A DNA stretch of 64,000 nt, from contig NC_013947.1 of NCBI RefSeq assembly GCF_000024545.1, positions 1,860,001 through 1,924,000 on the forward strand. Reading direction: 5' to 3'. Of this stretch, positions 17,884 through 27,603 are shown piece after piece. The stretch is from Stackebrandtia nassauensis DSM 44728. GTDB taxonomy: Bacteria > Actinomycetota > Actinomycetes > Mycobacteriales > Micromonosporaceae. A program made the position numbers and the translations under genes. The notes below the pieces were generated by a model, which did not search any database, was not told the origin of the DNA, and saw nothing but the letters and a program-made list of their open reading frames with translations. Position 1 is the first letter of the stretch, and every line of letters starts with the position of its first letter.

Positions 17884-19019
17884 TGGAAGCGCGTGAGGAA
17901 GCCCCGGACGTTCGGGTCTGGTGGGACGAGGGGCTGGTGGAGCGGTCGGCCCGGTGGCGGTCCGCCCGTGGCGCGCCGCCGCCCGGCAAGATCGTGGTCG
18001 CGGACTCATCCGTGCCCGTCGCCGTCGCCGTGCGCAACGCCTCCCAGGGCGTGGCCATGTTGTGGCACGGGCCGTTCGTCGAGGCCCGGCGGCTGCTGTC
18101 GCGGATGCGCAAACGCTGGGACCGCAAACCCGTGACGTCCAGCGGTGACGTCGCGATGGACTTCTACCGGCACCGGCAGGCCCGCAAGAACCGGGCCCGG
18201 GTGCTGGGCATGGTGCTGGTTGAACTGGACGCCGACCGGCTGGCCGAGCTAGGTGCCGACGACGGGCTCGCGGCGGCGATCCGGGACGCCTACGGCGATC
18301 TGGACGAGCCGGTCGTCGTGTCGGTGCGGGATCTGCTGGGCGTGCTGAGCGCGTACCAGTGGCAGCGTGAGGGCGTGTGGGTGGAGGCGCTGGGGGAGCG
18401 GATCCACCCCCGCTACGGGGTGTTCTCGCCGACCCGCGACGAGTACGTGGACCTGGTGGCCGCCGCGCCGCTGCCCGAGGGCGCGACGGTCTTCGACATC
18501 GGCACCGGCACCGGGGTGCTGGCCGCGCTGCTGGCCAAACGCGGCGCCCGCGTGGTGGCCACCGACATCGCGCCGCGGGCGGTGGAATGCGCCGCCGACA
18601 ACATGACCCGGCTCGGCCTCGACGACCGGGTGGAGGTGGTCGAAGCCGACCTGTTCCCGCCCGGCCGCGCCGACGTGGTGCTGTGCAACCCGCCGTGGCT
18701 GCCGGGAACCCCGAACTCGACCCTGGACGCGGCCGTGTTCGACCATGGTGGACGGATGCTGTCCGGTTTCCTGGACGGGGTCGCGGCCCATCTGAACCCC
18801 GGCGGCGAGGCCTGGCTGGTGATCTCCGACCTCGCCGAGCGGCTGTACATCCGCGAACCCGGTGAACTGGAGCGGATGGTCGACGCCGCCGGACTGCGGG
18901 TGCTCGACCGCACCCACGTCCCGCCCCGGCACCCGGCATCCCGCGACGCCACCGACCCGCTCGCCGACGCCCGGGGCGCCGAACGGGTGTGGCTGTGGCG
19001 CCTGGCCGCGGGCGACTGA
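17883..19019 (+). CDS. SAM-dependent methyltransferase (HemK/PrmC/RsmC-like)
   Basis: 378 residues. The Rossmann SAM site is VFDIGTGTGVLAALLAKRG (about 201-219), and the catalytic NPPWLP motif (about 266-271) is that of N6-adenine or protein-glutamine N5 methyltransferases. An N-terminal domain of about 180 residues precedes it and differs from PrmC. The target could be rRNA, a protein or a small molecule. The start overlaps the stop of a 7-codon uORF. It lies between, and opposite to, the two V8-like protease genes. Confidence 0.85.
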   Translation: MEAREEAPDVRVWWDEGLVERSARWRSARGAPPPGKIVVADSSVPVAVAVRNASQGVAMLWHGPFVEARRLLSRMRKRWDRKPVTSSGDVAMDFYRHRQARKNRARVLGMVLVELDADRLAELGADDGLAAAIRDAYGDLDEPVVVSVRDLLGVLSAYQWQREGVWVEALGERIHPRYGVFSPTRDEYVDLVAAAPLPEGATVFDIGTGTGVLAALLAKRGARVVATDIAPRAVECAADNMTRLGLDDRVEVVEADLFPPGRADVVLCNPPWLPGTPNSTLDAAVFDHGGRMLSGFLDGVAAHLNPGGEAWLVISDLAERLYIREPGELERMVDAAGLRVLDRTHVPPRHPASRDATDPLADARGAERVWLWRLAAGD

Positions 19020-19032
19020 CACGCGACGAGAT

Positions 19033-19067
19033 CCGGCCCCGCCCGACACGAGGTCGGACGGGGCCGG
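19033..19067. terminator. Bidirectional terminator between methyltransferase and protease 2
   Basis: A long stem pairs CCGGCCCCG and CCGAC with GTCGG and CGGGGCCGG around ACGAG, between two convergent stop codons. Confidence 0.75.
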
Positions 19068-19082
19068 AAACGGTTGTGCTGA

Positions 19083-20015
19083 CTAAGCAGCGGCTGCCTT
19101 GTCGTACAGCGCTTTGGCGTCGTCGCCGAAGTACGGTCCGAACATGACATTCGGCAGGAACTTGTAGCCGAAGCTGTTCACCGAGGACTGCAGACCGGTG
19201 CCGGTCGCCTCGTCGAACTCACGGAACCACGGTCCACCACTGGAACCGCCGGTCATGTCGCACGGCAGGCTGTGGTCCTGCGTCAGCAGCACGTCCTTAC
19301 TGGACGTTCCACCGCAGTAGATGAACTTCTCGCCGTCGTAGGGGTCGGCGGCGGGGAAGCCGAAGGCGTACATCTTCTGGTTGTACTCACCGTTGAAGGC
19401 GACACCCTGGCCGCCGACGGTGTCGGTGAGCGACTTGCCGCCCTGCGGCTCGACGACGGCGGCGCCGACGTCGTAGTTCATGTCCTCATCGGCTTCCCAC
19501 TGTGGAGTGGTCAGCGTCTTGGACGCGGGCCACTCGCCAAAGGGGGCCTGGCCGTCGTGGTAACCGGGCACGAAGACCCAGTCGGTGTGCCAGGCGCCCT
19601 GGTACTTCACGCAGTGGCCCGCCGTGAGGACGGTGTTGCCGTTGTCGCTGGTGACCGCGTTGCCGGAGCAGGACGCGTCCTTGCCGTCGAACTTGAAGAA
19701 CACCCGGCCCGCCGTGTTGACGACGTCGCCGCCGCCGGTCCACGGGTCGCCGGTCGAGTCGGCCAGCGTCGGGTCGATCTCCACTTCCGCACCGGCTTTG
19801 ACGTCGTCGGTGAGGGTGCCGGGGTCGAGGTTGATGTCGAGCGACACGGCGTTCTCCATGCGGCTCGACGTCCAGTAGTCGGTGACACCGTCGCTTGTGG
19901 TGTCGTTGACGGCGGCGCCGTCGCCCGTGGCGGGGTCGGCCACGGCGGTCGCCGGACCGACGATGGCCACGGCCGCGCCGATGAGCGACAGCGCTGCTAT
20001 GCGGGCTGCTCTCAT
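19083..20015 (-). CDS. Secreted V8/trypsin-like serine protease, paralogue 2
   Basis: 310 residues from ATG 20015, with GAAAGG upstream. It has a signal peptide (ending near AVA) and a pro-region, and the triad is in LTAGHC, NYDVGAA and GGSSGGPW, all shared with paralogue 1. Long stretches such as WVFVPGYHDGQ and KTLTTPQW are nearly identical, so the two genes are a recent or conserved duplication. The pro-regions differ strongly, suggesting separate activation or targets. Confidence 0.92.
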   Translation of the reverse strand: MRAARIAALSLIGAAVAIVGPATAVADPATGDGAAVNDTTSDGVTDYWTSSRMENAVSLDINLDPGTLTDDVKAGAEVEIDPTLADSTGDPWTGGGDVVNTAGRVFFKFDGKDASCSGNAVTSDNGNTVLTAGHCVKYQGAWHTDWVFVPGYHDGQAPFGEWPASKTLTTPQWEADEDMNYDVGAAVVEPQGGKSLTDTVGGQGVAFNGEYNQKMYAFGFPAADPYDGEKFIYCGGTSSKDVLLTQDHSLPCDMTGGSSGGPWFREFDEATGTGLQSSVNSFGYKFLPNVMFGPYFGDDAKALYDKAAAA

Positions 20016-20218
20016 AGGGGAACCTTTCTGAGAGGGGCACATGTCCTTGTGGGCGCATGTGTGTCTATGTATCGATGGGGAGTCTATAAGTGAATGACGG
20101 GTATGCGCTACCCCTGAGTAGCTTCGGGATTCCGTCGAGGATGGACGGCTGAGCCGGTGCGGGTATCGTGCTGTTGCGCGGCCGAGGCCGACCGCGCGAC
20201 CCGGAGCAGGAGAAACAC
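20016..20218. other. Divergent intergenic region, protease 2 / HTH gene
   Basis: About 200 nt, more AT-rich than its surroundings near 20060-20100, where promoters for the minus-strand protease are expected. CAGGAG before GTG 20219 serves the HTH gene. No clear terminator, RNA or palindrome was identified. Confidence 0.3.
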
Positions 20219-20755
20219 GTGAGCGACAACGCCGAACTCGTCGAGCGCAACCGACGGCAGCAGACTGAGCTGTACGGGCAACCGCTCGGCGACCTGCTGG
20301 GCGGGATCGCCCGGCAGCTGGGGCTCAACCAGGCCCGGCTGGCCGGGGTGCTCGGGCTGTCGGCGCCGATGCTGTCGCAGCTGATGAGCGGCCAGCGCGC
20401 CAAGATCGGCAACCCCGAAGCGGCCCAGCGGTTGCAGGCGCTGATCGACCTGTCGGGGGAGGTCGCCGCCGCCCGGCTGAGCCCCGACCAGGTCCCGGCC
20501 CGGCTGGCCGAGATCGGAGCCCAGGCCGGAGCCCTGTCGACCACGGGCAACACCGGGATGCGCCCCAACGCGGCCACCGCCGCGCGCACCGTCCAGAACC
20601 TGCTGCGCGCCATCGCCGGCGCCCAGGAGGTGCTGTCGGCGGCGGCGACCCTGGAACGCGAGCACCCGGAGCTGGCGGAGTTCCTGCGCGTGTACGGCGC
20701 CGGACGCACCGCCGACGCGGTCGCGCACTACGCGGCGCGCGAGCACCTGCTCTGA
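20219..20755 (+). CDS. XRE-like helix-turn-helix DNA-binding protein
   Basis: 178 residues from GTG 20219 with CAGGAG upstream. An HTH occupies about 28-70 (LGLNQARLAGVLGLSAPMLSQ), and the rest is helical with an Ala-rich stretch. It precedes the Ser/Thr kinase by 23 nt in the same direction and is probably co-transcribed. Homologues next to kinases suggest a regulatory pair, possibly with the HTH protein as a substrate, which is inference only. Confidence 0.8.
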   Translation: MSDNAELVERNRRQQTELYGQPLGDLLGGIARQLGLNQARLAGVLGLSAPMLSQLMSGQRAKIGNPEAAQRLQALIDLSGEVAAARLSPDQVPARLAEIGAQAGALSTTGNTGMRPNAATAARTVQNLLRAIAGAQEVLSAAATLEREHPELAEFLRVYGAGRTADAVAHYAAREHLL

Positions 20756-20778
20756 ACCGTCGGGCAGGATGTCCCGGT

Positions 20779-22029
20779 ATGGAGATCTTCGCCGGGAGGT
20801 ACCACCTCGTCGATCCCATCGCCGACGGCGGCATGGGGTCGGTGTGGCGTGCCTGGGACGCCAAACGGGGCGGTTACGTCGCGGCGAAGCTGTTGCGTCC
20901 CTCCGACGCGGCGTCGCTGCTGCGGTTCGTGCGCGAGCAGGCGCTGCGGGTCAGCCACCCCAACGTGGTGGCGCCGCACGGCTGGGCCGCCGAGGACGAG
21001 CTGGTGCTGCTGACGATGGACCTGGTGGGCGGCGGCAGCGCGCACCAGCTGATCGGGGACTACGGGGCGATCCCGGTGCCGTACGCGGCGGTGCTGGTCG
21101 ATCAGCTGTGGAGCGCGCTGACCGAGGTGCACGCGCACGGCATCGTGCACCGCGACGTGAAGCCGGCGAACCTGTTGCTGGAGGTGACCGGACGGGCGGC
21201 GCCGGTACTGCGGCTGGCGGACTTCGGGATCGCGGCGGTGACGGGACAGCCCCGGCTCACCGAGGCTAGCGTGATAGTTGGCACTCCAGGATATCTCGCC
21301 CCCGAGGCATTGCTGGACACCCAACCCCATCCCACCCACGACGTCTACGCCACCGGAGTGGTCGCCTGGCGCCTGCTGACCGGCCTGACCCCGCCCCCCG
21401 AGGGCCCCGCCGTCGACCCGCAACACCCGCCAACCAACGTCCCCGCCCCGGTGTGGCGAGCGGTCGCGACCTTCACCGAACCCGATCCGCAACAGCGTCC
21501 GTCCAGTGCCGCCGACGCCTGGCGGGCCTGGCGCGAGGCGTTGTCCGCAGCGGCCGTCCCGGCGGTCGACGCGAACCGGCCCGACGCTGTCGAGGTGTTC
21601 GACCAGCTCGGCCCGTTGCCCGACGGCTTCGCCCCCAGCGGCCCCGTCCGGCTCGCGCCCGCTCCGCCGCTGTCCCCGGCTTTCGGTGGGGCTCAAGCTG
21701 GAGCTGGAGAAGCTGAGGGCGTGCCGCCGAGCTCCGGAGCTGGGGCTGGGGCACAGCCGTCGCCGGGCTCTGGAGCTGGGGCAGAGGGCGCCCCGCCTGG
21801 CTCTGGAGCTGGAGCCGTGTCGTCTGCCTCCGGCCAAGGCCAAGCCGCGACGGGGCGCCCGACGCAGGCCGTGCGGCCGAGCTCCGGAGCTGGAGCCGGG
21901 CCGCAGCTGCCGCCCACCAAGTCGATGCGCGCCAGCGGGGGGCGCCGTGTGGTACTGGGCATCGCGCTGGGGTTGGCCGCGTTGGGGGCCGTCATCCTCG
22001 CCGTCTCGCTGGTGCTGTTGCTCGCATAG
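20779..22029 (+). CDS. Membrane Ser/Thr protein kinase (Hanks type, active site intact)
   Basis: 416 residues. Kinase motifs are complete: glycine loop DGGMGSVW (17-24), K37 in AAKLL, HRD at 124-126 with VKPAN, DFG at 148-150 and GTPGYLAPE. A linker of about 110 residues has [SG]SGAGA repeats, and a single hydrophobic segment lies at the very C-terminus (about 395-416), leaving essentially no extracellular domain. It is therefore a kinase tethered at its tail. It probably signals together with the HTH protein encoded upstream. Confidence 0.92.
   Translation: MEIFAGRYHLVDPIADGGMGSVWRAWDAKRGGYVAAKLLRPSDAASLLRFVREQALRVSHPNVVAPHGWAAEDELVLLTMDLVGGGSAHQLIGDYGAIPVPYAAVLVDQLWSALTEVHAHGIVHRDVKPANLLLEVTGRAAPVLRLADFGIAAVTGQPRLTEASVIVGTPGYLAPEALLDTQPHPTHDVYATGVVAWRLLTGLTPPPEGPAVDPQHPPTNVPAPVWRAVATFTEPDPQQRPSSAADAWRAWREALSAAAVPAVDANRPDAVEVFDQLGPLPDGFAPSGPVRLAPAPPLSPAFGGAQAGAGEAEGVPPSSGAGAGAQPSPGSGAGAEGAPPGSGAGAVSSASGQGQAATGRPTQAVRPSSGAGAGPQLPPTKSMRASGGRRVVLGIALGLAALGAVILAVSLVLLLA
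21690..21905. repeat. GAGCTCCGGAGCTGG-type imperfect repeats coding for SGAGA units
   Basis: Four or more related units, each containing GCTC(C/T)GGAGCTGG, lie around 21729, 21770, 21802 and 21884 inside the kinase linker, and a further (A)GCTGGAGCTGG run lies near 21697. They encode GAGA-rich low-complexity protein. Such repeats can expand or contract. Confidence 0.6.
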
Positions 22030-22034
22030 CGAAC

Positions 22035-22063
22035 GGCCGGGCATCCACGATGGATGCCCGGCC
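22035..22063. terminator. Bidirectional terminator between kinase and VWA gene
   Basis: A perfect 13-bp stem (GGCCGGGCATCCA at 22035-22047 and its complement at 22051-22063) around CGA lies between convergent stop codons. Confidence 0.85.
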
Positions 22064-22077
22064 TTAAGGGGAGAGAA

Positions 22078-23958
22078 TCAAGCTGTTGGCCTGCGGCGCA
22101 CCATCATCCAGGCCGTGCCGCCACCGCCGAGGACGAGCACCGCTCCCACGCCGATGCCGATCCACAGCAGCGTCGTGGAGCCCCCGGTCAGGGTCTTGTC
22201 CTTGCCGCCCTCGCTGGACAGTTGTTTGACCTCCAGCTGTTCGGCCGGGGTGCCCAGGTCGGCGGGGTCGTCGTACTTAGGCTCACCGCCGGTCTTGCCC
22301 TTGACGTCCACCTTGAGGGTGATCGGCAGTTCGAAGTACGGGTCCTCCACATCGGCCTGCATCCGCACCGAGATGTAGTAGTAGCCCGAGATCGACGTGT
22401 TGGACACTTCGATGTTGTCCGAGTTGCGGTTGCGGTAGCGCACCGGAGCCGTGGAACCATCCACTGTGTCAGGGTCGCCGGTGTAGTACGACATGTCCTG
22501 GTTGGCCGTCTGGGTGGCCTCCTCGCGCACCGGGTTGACGATCGTGGTGCTCACCGGGGTGCCGGTGCCCAGTCGCTTGTCGTTCTCCGCGTTGAGTTTC
22601 GGCAGGTCGATCTGGTAGGCGACCTGCTGTCCCCAGTCGACCGGCACCCGGTAGAAGACCTCCTCGCCGGGACGCAGCACGTCGGAGTACACACCGGACT
22701 CGGTGACCGGGGCGTCGCTCATGCCTCCGGCGCCGGTGATCTTGGTCGGCTTGCCGTCCACGTCCGGCTTCACGCCGGTCTCCGACTCCTCGGTGTAGGC
22801 CTCGGGCAGCTTGCCGGTGGCCTTGGCGGCGGGTTCCTGCACGTAGACCAGCTCCAGCGGCGCCTCGCCGGTGCGGTCGGTGGAGCCGTTGTTGTTGACC
22901 TCCACGACGTAGTCACCGGTCGCCCCGCACTGGCCCTTGTCGGCCTCGGGGTCGAAGGCCAGCACCGGCGTCGCGGTGGCGATGGCGCTGCCGCCGCCGT
23001 CGGGCTTGCTGTACCCGGAGTCGGACTCGCACAGCGAGCCGTCCTTGGTGGACACCTTGACGTACACGTCGTTCTTGGCATCGGTCTCCAGTGGAGTGCT
23101 CCACGGGATGGTGGCCGCGACGTACGCGTTGGACCCCTTTTCGAGCGTGAACGAGTAGTACTTGCTGGGTTCCTCGCCCTTGGCGTTGGGGCCCAACGAG
23201 TCCAGGTACTGGCCCGGCTTCAGCGACGGCGGGTTGAGCCCGTCGTCGGAGCCGTCGATCTGGGTGCCGGTGGTCTGGTATGGACGCAGCGCGCTCTCGC
23301 TGGCGCGCTTGAGGCGGCTGGCCAGCGCCGGTCCGTCCTGGGCGTCGTAGTAGGAGCCCTTGCCGGCCTTGGCGATCTCGGTCAGCTGTTTGCGGGTGGC
23401 GTCGTCGACCTGGAAGCCGATGACGTGGACCCGCAGGTCGACTCCCTGGGAGGCGATCTTCTCGGCGACCTTGACCGGGTCGCCGCCGCAGGTCTCCTCG
23501 CCGTCGGAGACCAGCAGGATCGTCTTGGGGCCCTTGGCTTCGGTGAAGTCGCCCGCGGCCTTTTCCAGCGAGTAGGCGATCGGGGTGTCGCCCTCGGGTT
23601 TGAGCTCGGTGGCCGCGGTGGTGATCGCGTCGGCGTCGATCTTGTCGATCGGCACCAGTTCCTTGCTGGCCTTGCAGCCGGAGCCGGTGGACGCCGGCCC
23701 ATAGGCGCGCAGTCCCACCTTGGCGTGGCCGGGCATGGCCTCGGCGACGTCGATGACGGCGTCGCGGGCGGTCTCCATCTTGGTGTTCCCGGCGCCGTCG
23801 GATTCCTCCATGGAACCCGAGGCGTCCAGCGCCATGAGCAGCTCGCCGTCGTTGTCGGCCGCCGACGCCGGGGCGGCGGTGCCGACGACGGCGAAACCGC
23901 CGAGGATGACCGTCGTGGCCGCGAGCCTCAGGACGCGGCGGGTGTTGGGGGATCCCAC
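22078..23958 (-). CDS. Secreted, membrane-anchored von Willebrand factor A protein
   Basis: 626 residues from GTG 23958 with AAGGAG 6 nt upstream. A signal peptide ends near ASA. The VWA domain follows immediately, with the MIDAS DASGS motif and VSDGEE, so it binds a divalent cation. The remainder is a long extracellular region. A hydrophobic segment and RRR tail close the protein without an LPXTG motif. It probably acts as a surface adhesion or assembly protein. Its promoter region contains clustered GTTTGC sites. Confidence 0.88.
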   Translation of the reverse strand: MGSPNTRRVLRLAATTVILGGFAVVGTAAPASAADNDGELLMALDASGSMEESDGAGNTKMETARDAVIDVAEAMPGHAKVGLRAYGPASTGSGCKASKELVPIDKIDADAITTAATELKPEGDTPIAYSLEKAAGDFTEAKGPKTILLVSDGEETCGGDPVKVAEKIASQGVDLRVHVIGFQVDDATRKQLTEIAKAGKGSYYDAQDGPALASRLKRASESALRPYQTTGTQIDGSDDGLNPPSLKPGQYLDSLGPNAKGEEPSKYYSFTLEKGSNAYVAATIPWSTPLETDAKNDVYVKVSTKDGSLCESDSGYSKPDGGGSAIATATPVLAFDPEADKGQCGATGDYVVEVNNNGSTDRTGEAPLELVYVQEPAAKATGKLPEAYTEESETGVKPDVDGKPTKITGAGGMSDAPVTESGVYSDVLRPGEEVFYRVPVDWGQQVAYQIDLPKLNAENDKRLGTGTPVSTTIVNPVREEATQTANQDMSYYTGDPDTVDGSTAPVRYRNRNSDNIEVSNTSISGYYYISVRMQADVEDPYFELPITLKVDVKGKTGGEPKYDDPADLGTPAEQLEVKQLSSEGGKDKTLTGGSTTLLWIGIGVGAVLVLGGGGTAWMMVRRRPTA

Positions 23959-23980
23959 TTCGTGCTCCTTCGATCGGGAT

Positions 23981-24018
23981 GTTTGCTTCTGCGACCAAAC
24001 TAGTTTGCGATTGCAAAC
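23981..24018. promoter_or_regulatory. Cluster of GTTTGC/GCAAAC half-sites upstream of the VWA gene
   Basis: GTTTGC occurs at 23981-23986 and 24003-24008 and GCAAAC at 24013-24018. CAAACTAGTTTG (23996-24007) is a perfect 12-bp palindrome, and GTTTGC-GATT-GCAAAC (24003-24018) a perfect 6+4+6 dyad. They overlap one another and lie just before the VWA gene, so they probably form an operator array. Confidence 0.6.
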
Positions 24019-24299
24019 ATTTGCTACCGATTTCGTGCCAGGGTGACGGCAGGACGCTACGCGAACAGTGGACCGGAAACTACCCAAAGTGACCGATGTT
24101 TCAGCGGCAATTCGGCCCTGGCCGTGACGGTTTGAGGCAGAGTACTGCTTGTAAGTGCGCGGGAATCGCGCTTCCCGCGCGCCCGTGCGCGACTAACCGT
24201 GGGGTATCCGACACAGACCTTCTTTTCCGCCTGAGCCCTCGTTAACCTCACCGGCATCGCGCGCATCCGTAGCGCACCGCCGATGTTCGGAGGCTTGAC
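24019..24299. other. Divergent intergenic region upstream of ppdK, with GC hairpin
   Basis: No gene was found. A perfect 9-bp stem (GCGCGGGAA at 24157-24165, TTCCCGCGC at 24172-24180) around TCGCGC could be an RNA hairpin in a long ppdK leader or a terminator of a short transcript. GGAGG at 24289-24293 serves the TTG at 24300. Confidence 0.5.
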
Positions 24300-26945
<2,646 letters not shown>

Positions 26946-26960
26946 TAAACCGCTGTTGAC

Positions 26961-27058
26961 CTCACCGTCGTTTTCCGGTAGTGATGAGGAAACCCGTTTC
27001 ACGGTGAGTGGCGCGGGCTTACGGTGATCGTCCCCTGTCGCCGCGCGCGGCAGGGGAC
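26961..27058 (+). terminator. Two hairpins downstream of ppdK
   Basis: CTCACCGT (26961-26968) pairs with ACGGTGAG (27001-27008), with TTTCC/GGAAA pairing inside. A second stem pairs GTCCCCTG (27030-27037) with CAGGGGAC (27051-27058). Neither has a T tract. They probably end the ppdK message before the VOC gene. Confidence 0.5.
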
Positions 27059-27084
27059 AACGCCCCCGACGTGAGGAGTCGCTC

Positions 27085-27603
27085 ATGGCCAGTCGCTGGA
27101 ATTCGACCGTGATCGACGCACGCGATCCGAAGAGACTGGCGCGCTGGTGGGCCGAAGTCCTCGACTACCGGGTGGTCTTCGAGACCACCGACATGACCTT
27201 CATCGCCGACCACACCTACCCCAAACTCATCGTCACCGACACCACCCGGGCCTTCGAGACCCCACCGGTCGGGCCGGGCCTGCTGTTCATCTCGGTCGGC
27301 GCCGAGAAACACGCCAAGAACCGGGTGCACCTGGACATCAACCCCGAAGACCAGGACGCCGAGGTGGAGCGCCTGGTCGACATGGGTGCCCGGCACGTGG
27401 ACGTCGGCCACGGCGACCGGCACTGGGTGGTGCTGGCCGACCCCGAGGGCAACGAGTTCTGCGTCATGAAACCGATCGAGGTCCCCGGGGACTTAACGCA
27501 AGCGGCCTCACATGTTGTCGACGGTCGTGGTCACCACGAACGGCTTGCCCTTGGGTTCGTAGGCGCCGCCGTACTCGAAGGTCTCCTTCTTCAGGTTCAG
27601 TGA
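27085..27603 (+). CDS. VOC (glyoxalase/bleomycin-resistance-like) family protein
   Basis: 172 codons, with GAGGAG upstream of the ATG. The recognisable single VOC module covers about 1-133 (STVIDARDPKRLARWWAEVL to VLADPEGNEFCVM), the usual length for the family. The last 36 residues have no counterpart, are encoded antisense to the neighbouring gene and look like read-through after loss of the original stop. VOC proteins bind metal or small ligands. The role is unknown. Confidence 0.8.
   Translation: MASRWNSTVIDARDPKRLARWWAEVLDYRVVFETTDMTFIADHTYPKLIVTDTTRAFETPPVGPGLLFISVGAEKHAKNRVHLDINPEDQDAEVERLVDMGARHVDVGHGDRHWVVLADPEGNEFCVMKPIEVPGDLTQAASHVVDGRGHHERLALGFVGAAVLEGLLLQVQ

Noticed and set aside
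22054..24003. 649-residue plus-strand frame opposite the VWA gene
   Set aside because: It is the antisense shadow of a gene with signal peptide and MIDAS motif; composition (Gly/Val/Leu/Arg/His rich) is typical of high-GC shadows.
15364..24157. Shared 11-mer GCTTGTAAGTG upstream of the NPP1 part (15364) and ppdK (24147)
   Set aside because: Only one half of the NPP1 dyad is present at ppdK, and 11-mer matches are expected by chance in 64 kb.
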